From assembly GCA_021777685.1 (NCBI GenBank), contig JAJYDH010000204.1, forward strand, positions 1-10,324: a stretch of DNA of 10,324 nucleotides, read 5' to 3'. The stretch is from Planctomycetota bacterium. Its GTDB lineage: Bacteria; Planctomycetota; Planctomycetia; Isosphaerales; Isosphaeraceae. A program made the position numbers and the translations under genes. The notes beneath the pieces were generated by a model that was not told the origin of the DNA, did not search any database, and saw nothing but the letters and a program-made list of their open reading frames with translations. Below are positions 8,166 to 10,324 of the stretch, in pieces; within the stretch, counting starts at the first letter, position 1, and each line of letters starts with the position of its first letter.

Positions 8166-8273
8166 CAATCCAGGGGCGGGAGCCGGCCGCGACCGGGACG
8201 GCGCAAGGGCCAGGGAGAGGGGGCTGGCGCACGTCCGGCAAACTCTCGGATGACCCCGCGGCGCGGGACCACC

Positions 8274-8302
8274 TGGAACCCGAGATCGGAGTACATTATG
8301 AT
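8274..8302 (+). promoter_or_regulatory. Candidate promoter of the TPR-protein gene
   Basis: TATGAT (8297-8302; 5 of 6) lies 17 nt from TGGAAC (8274-8279; 3 of 6). It would give a leader of about 37 nt. The -35 contains GGAAC, which also resembles the -35 of some extracytoplasmic-function sigma factors, so an ECF promoter is an alternative. It is divergent from the vWA promoter within a 272-nt gap. Confidence 0.45.
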
Positions 8303-8335
8303 ACAAACTCGAATCGGCAGAAATCCCGGCCGACC

Positions 8336-8340
8336 GGAGG
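8336..8340 (+). promoter_or_regulatory. Ribosome binding site deciding the start of the TPR gene
   Basis: GGAGG, 5 nt before ATG 8346. The frame is open further upstream to an ATG at 8250, but that start would place the candidate promoter inside the gene and hide the signal peptide behind 32 non-hydrophobic residues. Confidence 0.8.
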
Positions 8341-8345
8341 CGACG

Positions 8346-9242
8346 ATGCGCACGCTGCTGGCCTGCCTGCTCCTCATGGGCGCCGCCCGGGGGCTGGGAC
8401 AGGGGACGGAACCGTCGGTCGGGTCCAAAGTCGTGATCAAGTACGCGAAGCCGCTCCGGGTCGAGGACCGGATCGTGGACGACGGGACGACCTTCCGCGT
8501 CTACGCCGTCGAGAAGGTCGACGGCGGGTTCCTCTGGCTCGTCTCCGGCCGGGTGAGGGGGCGGGTCCCGGCGTCGGACGTCGTCCCCTTCGACCGGGCC
8601 GTCGACTTCTACTCGGACGAGATCCGCAAGATGCCGGGCAACTCGGCGGCGCACGTCTGGCGGGGGCTCTCCCTGAAGGAGCTAGGCCGCCTGGACGCCG
8701 CGCTCGACGACTTCACCGAGGCTATCCGGCTCAACCCCGACGTCGCGCGGGCCTACGTCAACCGGGGGAACGTCTGGCAGGCCAAGGGCGACTACGACCG
8801 TGCCATCGCCGACTACAACGAGGCCATCCGGATCGAGCCCAGGGCGACCTGGGCCACCAACAACCGGGGCCACGCCCGGGGGATGAAGAAGGAGTACGAC
8901 CGCGCCATCGCCGACTACAACGAGGCGATCCGGCTCGACCCGAAGAACCCCGAGCCCTACAACAACCGGGCCTGGGAGTGGGCCACCTGCCCCGACCCCA
9001 GGATTCGCGACGGCAAGAAGGCCGTCGAGTCGGCGAGGAAGGCCTGCGAGCTGGGCGGGTTCCAGGACGCCAACCACGTGGGGACCCTCGCCGCCGCGTA
9101 TGCCGAGGCCGGCGACTTCGACCAGGCCATGACCTGGGAGCGGGCCGCGATCAAGCTACCCGCCGCCGACGAGAACGAGAGGAAAGGCCGGCGGGAGCGG
9201 CTGGCCCTCTACCAGGCCAGGAAGCCCTACCGCCGCCCCTGA
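8346..9242 (+). CDS. Exported SH3-like plus tetratricopeptide-repeat protein
   Basis: This encodes 298 aa from ATG 8346. A signal peptide 'MRTLLACLLLMGAARGLGQG' (1-20) predicts export. Residues about 25-85 form a small beta domain (VGSKVVIKYAKPL, 'FLWLVSGRVRGRVPASDVV') of SH3-like type, which precedes TPRs in many planctomycete proteins. TPR units follow at about 103-136, 137-170, 171-204 and a divergent 205-270 part with 'ATCPDPRIRDGKKAVESARK' and 'TLAAAYAEAGDFDQAMTWE', a typical closing block of planctomycete TPR proteins. Repeats 2 and 3 share 'YDRAIADYNEAIR' and nearly identical DNA 102 bp apart, suggesting recent duplication of one unit. The likely role is a periplasmic or envelope protein-protein adaptor; no enzyme domain is present. 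It is divergent from the vWA gene, so shared control is possible. Confidence 0.9.
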   Translation: MRTLLACLLLMGAARGLGQGTEPSVGSKVVIKYAKPLRVEDRIVDDGTTFRVYAVEKVDGGFLWLVSGRVRGRVPASDVVPFDRAVDFYSDEIRKMPGNSAAHVWRGLSLKELGRLDAALDDFTEAIRLNPDVARAYVNRGNVWQAKGDYDRAIADYNEAIRIEPRATWATNNRGHARGMKKEYDRAIADYNEAIRLDPKNPEPYNNRAWEWATCPDPRIRDGKKAVESARKACELGGFQDANHVGTLAAAYAEAGDFDQAMTWERAAIKLPAADENERKGRRERLALYQARKPYRRP

Positions 9243-9341
9243 GTGAGTTCGACCGGGCCGACCGAAGCGCGGCCTCGAAGTCCCGGGGACACATCCAGCC
9301 GGTGGGCGACGAGTCCTCGAATCCGCCCGACCTGGCGTGGT

Positions 9342-9377
9342 CGGGAGACGGTCCGGTCGGACCCCGCAATCCTCCCG
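9342..9377 (+). terminator. Nested hairpin, possible terminator of the TPR gene
   Basis: Outer stem CGGGAG (9342-9347)/CTCCCG (9372-9377) encloses inner stem GGTCC (9350-9354)/GGACC (9359-9363) with a four-base loop. It is about 100 nt after the TPR stop and just before the next promoter. There is no T-run after it, so it is not a classical intrinsic terminator. Confidence 0.3.
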
Positions 9378-9394
9378 CCCCCCTCCGCACTTCC

Positions 9395-9423
9395 TTGACC
9401 CCGGCCCGGCGGGGGGGTATATA
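9395..9423 (+). promoter_or_regulatory. Sigma70-type promoter upstream of the Gly/Met-repeat protein
   Basis: TTGACC (9395-9400; 5 of 6) and TATATA (9418-9423; 4 of 6) are separated by exactly 17 nt, in GC-rich surroundings where such a pair is unlikely by chance. RNA would start near 9430, about 400 nt before ATG 9830. Confidence 0.55.
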
Positions 9424-9642
9424 CCTTCGGCCCATTCGCTCCGGCATGACGGGGCGTCGCCGAGTGATCCCAGTCCCGACCTTTCCGCTCGCACCTCTCG
9501 AGCCCGTCCGGAGCCTGGAACAATCTTCGATCGGCCCCGACGGCACGCCCTCACCTCTCGGACTCGTCTCCTACTCGAGTCTCCGGTCCCTCCCGGCTTC
9601 CCCTTCGTGGGTCGTCCGGCTCGCGCGAGACGCGACCGCCCC

Positions 9643-9676
9643 TCGCTCCGGCTCGCCGGAGCGATCTTCCGGCGGG
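9643..9676 (+). other. Two mutually exclusive hairpins in the putative leader
   Basis: Hairpin A is a perfect 9-bp stem, TCGCTCCGG-CTCG-CCGGAGCGA (9643-9664). Hairpin B is a 9-bp stem with one G-U pair, CTCGCCGGA (9652-9660)/TCCGGCGGG (9668-9676), loop 7. They share 9652-9664, so only one can form at a time, the layout of an attenuator or other RNA switch. In DNA this GC-rich a single such stem is not rare, so functional meaning is inferred only. Confidence 0.35.
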
Positions 9677-9752
9677 GACGTGAATAGGCGGGGGCGCCCG
9701 GGCGTCAAACCAGCAACGATGCTCAGGTTTTCGACGGAATCGATGTTTTTCG

Positions 9753-9770
9753 TCGAATGAATTCGTTCGA
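9753..9770. promoter_or_regulatory. 18-bp near-perfect palindrome, possible operator
   Basis: TCGAATGAATTCGTTCGA is symmetric about GAATTC with one mismatched pair. It lies 60 nt before the start of the Gly/Met protein in AT-richer DNA that also repeats TTTTCG-type blocks (9728, 9747, 9778). It could be a repressor site or a leader hairpin. Confidence 0.35.
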
Positions 9771-9829
9771 ACACGGATTTTCGCGAAGCAATTTTCCGTC
9801 GGGACATTTCTCCAAAAAAGGGTTTCGCC

Positions 9830-10324
9830 ATGTCCGCACCCTCGAACTTCCGAAATTTGTGCGCGGGGCTGCTGGTCCTCGCCCCGTTCGGCGTCTCTTA
9901 CGGTGACGAACCCGCCGCCCCGGCCAAGGCCGCGGTGGAGGAGCCGGGCGTGAACCTGCTCGACGCGGCCCGCTCGGGCGCCGTGTCGGTGTCGGCGGAG
10001 GGGACCGGCGACGGCCGGATGACGATCAAGGTCGTCAACCAGACCAACCGCCGGCTCAAGGTGGTCCTGCCCCCCGGCCTCGTCGCCTCGACCGCCACCG
10101 GCCAGATGATGGGCGGCATGGGCGGCATGGGCGGCGGCATGGGCGGCATGGGCGGCGGCATGATGGGTGGTATGGGCGGTATGGGCGGCGGCATGGGTGG
10201 TATGGGCGGCATGGGTGGTATGGGCGGTCGCGGCGGCATGGGCGGCGGCATGATGGGCGGCGGCCAGATGCTCACGATGCCGGCGACGATGGGCCTGATG
10301 ATGGTCGGCCGCCTCATCATGACC
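9830..10324 (+). CDS. Secreted Gly-Met-Gly low-complexity protein (C-terminus outside window)
   Basis: Open from ATG 9830 to the window edge (165 codons, no stop), with AAGGG 7 nt upstream. Residues 1-25 form a signal peptide (FRN, then LCAGLLVLAPFGVSYG). Residues 41-90 form a small beta-like domain: VNLLDAARSGAVSVSAEGTG, then 'MTIKVVNQTNRRLKVVLPPG', reading like a short Ig-like fold about properties of the mature protein's surface rather than an enzyme. Residues 93-145 are almost only Gly and Met (GGM and GGGM units), followed by 'MLTMPATMGLMMVGRLIMT', where a further domain begins. I recall planctomycete hypothetical proteins with this layout; no function is established. Met-rich secreted segments could bind copper or be structural, which is speculation. 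It is expressed from its own promoter region, with a long leader. Confidence 0.85.
   Translation, partial: MSAPSNFRNLCAGLLVLAPFGVSYGDEPAAPAKAAVEEPGVNLLDAARSGAVSVSAEGTGDGRMTIKVVNQTNRRLKVVLPPGLVASTATGQMMGGMGGMGGGMGGMGGGMMGGMGGMGGGMGGMGGMGGMGGRGGMGGGMMGGGQMLTMPATMGLMMVGRLIMT
10106..10264 (+). repeat. In-frame tandem repeat, ATGGGCGGC-type units, inside the Gly/Met protein gene
   Basis: Units of 9 and 12 nt (ATG GGC GGC with or without an extra GGC, sometimes a doubled ATG) run for 53 codons, with one CGC interruption. Third positions vary between GGC and GGT in the middle (10165-10230), so the tract is not a perfect recent expansion. Confidence 0.9.

Larger units (their letters stand above)
9243..9829. 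other. 587-nt intergenic region with promoter, structured leader and AT-rich end
   Basis: I see no convincing gene here. Open frames in this stretch lack ribosome sites and recognisable protein features. The left third holds a nested hairpin (9342-9377). A good promoter lies at 9395-9423, the middle is C-rich and pyrimidine-biased on the plus strand, overlapping hairpins lie at 9643-9676, and the last 110 nt are clearly AT-richer with a palindrome at 9753-9770. A promoter-to-start distance of about 400 nt implies a long 5' leader or a separate small RNA. Confidence 0.6.

Noticed and set aside
8250..8345. Longer N-terminus for the TPR protein starting at ATG 8250
   Set aside because: There is no ribosome site at 8250, whereas 8346 has GGAGG 5 nt upstream followed by a signal peptide; the promoter candidate lies between the two.
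9446..9760. 104-codon plus-strand frame after the promoter at 9395-9423
   Set aside because: No ribosome site, Ser/Pro/Arg-rich without domain features, and it ends inside the palindrome at 9753-9770. Kept as non-coding leader.
10106..10264. CRISPR-like or minisatellite array
   Set aside because: Units are 9-12 nt, contiguous and in frame with a signal-peptide-bearing gene, without spacers.
9898..10320. Minus-strand frame with many MPP/IPP repeats
   Set aside because: It is the complement of the Gly/Met repeat tract on the plus strand.

Overview
The window is very GC-rich (roughly 70% by eye) and reads as chromosomal DNA of a planctomycete, most likely of the Isosphaeraceae/Singulisphaera type. 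This is inferred from several family-level signs: a vWA/amidotransferase-like membrane protein next to a giant DUF4175-like coiled-coil membrane protein, a small membrane protein opening with a basic stretch and 'RFTLLDGMILVAATAVG', a secreted SH3-like plus TPR protein, and a secreted Gly-Met-Gly low-complexity protein. No rRNA, tRNA, CRISPR array, transposase gene or phage gene is visible.

Layout. On the minus strand, read from right to left, one apparent transcription unit runs from about 8140 to beyond position 1. It holds a 798-aa vWA membrane protein (8073-5677), a 130-bp palindromic REP/MITE-like element (5640-5511), a 12-codon remnant of a lost gene, a 76-aa solitary HicB-like protein (5475-5245), a 200-aa five-helix membrane protein (5157-4555), and a very large membrane protein (4421 to below 1; 1,473 codons seen, C-terminus outside the window). 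On the plus strand, a divergent gene (8346-9242) encodes an exported TPR protein. After a 587-nt gap with a good sigma70-type promoter and a structured 400-nt leader comes the start of a secreted Gly/Met-repeat protein (9830 to beyond 10324).

How the parts fit. vWA membrane proteins of this type and DUF4175-like proteins commonly sit near MoxR-type AAA ATPase and DUF58 genes in planctomycetes and are thought to act together at the envelope. Here the vWA gene is first in its unit, because the TPR gene diverges from it, so any MoxR/DUF58 partners are left of position 1 or elsewhere. The small genes and the repeat between the two large genes look like a later insertion. I see no defence system or biosynthetic cluster. 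The most unusual items are the four-hairpin repeat that abuts a truncated gene upstream of hicB, the jelly-roll-like domain inside the giant coiled-coil protein, and two mutually exclusive hairpins in the leader of the Gly/Met protein.
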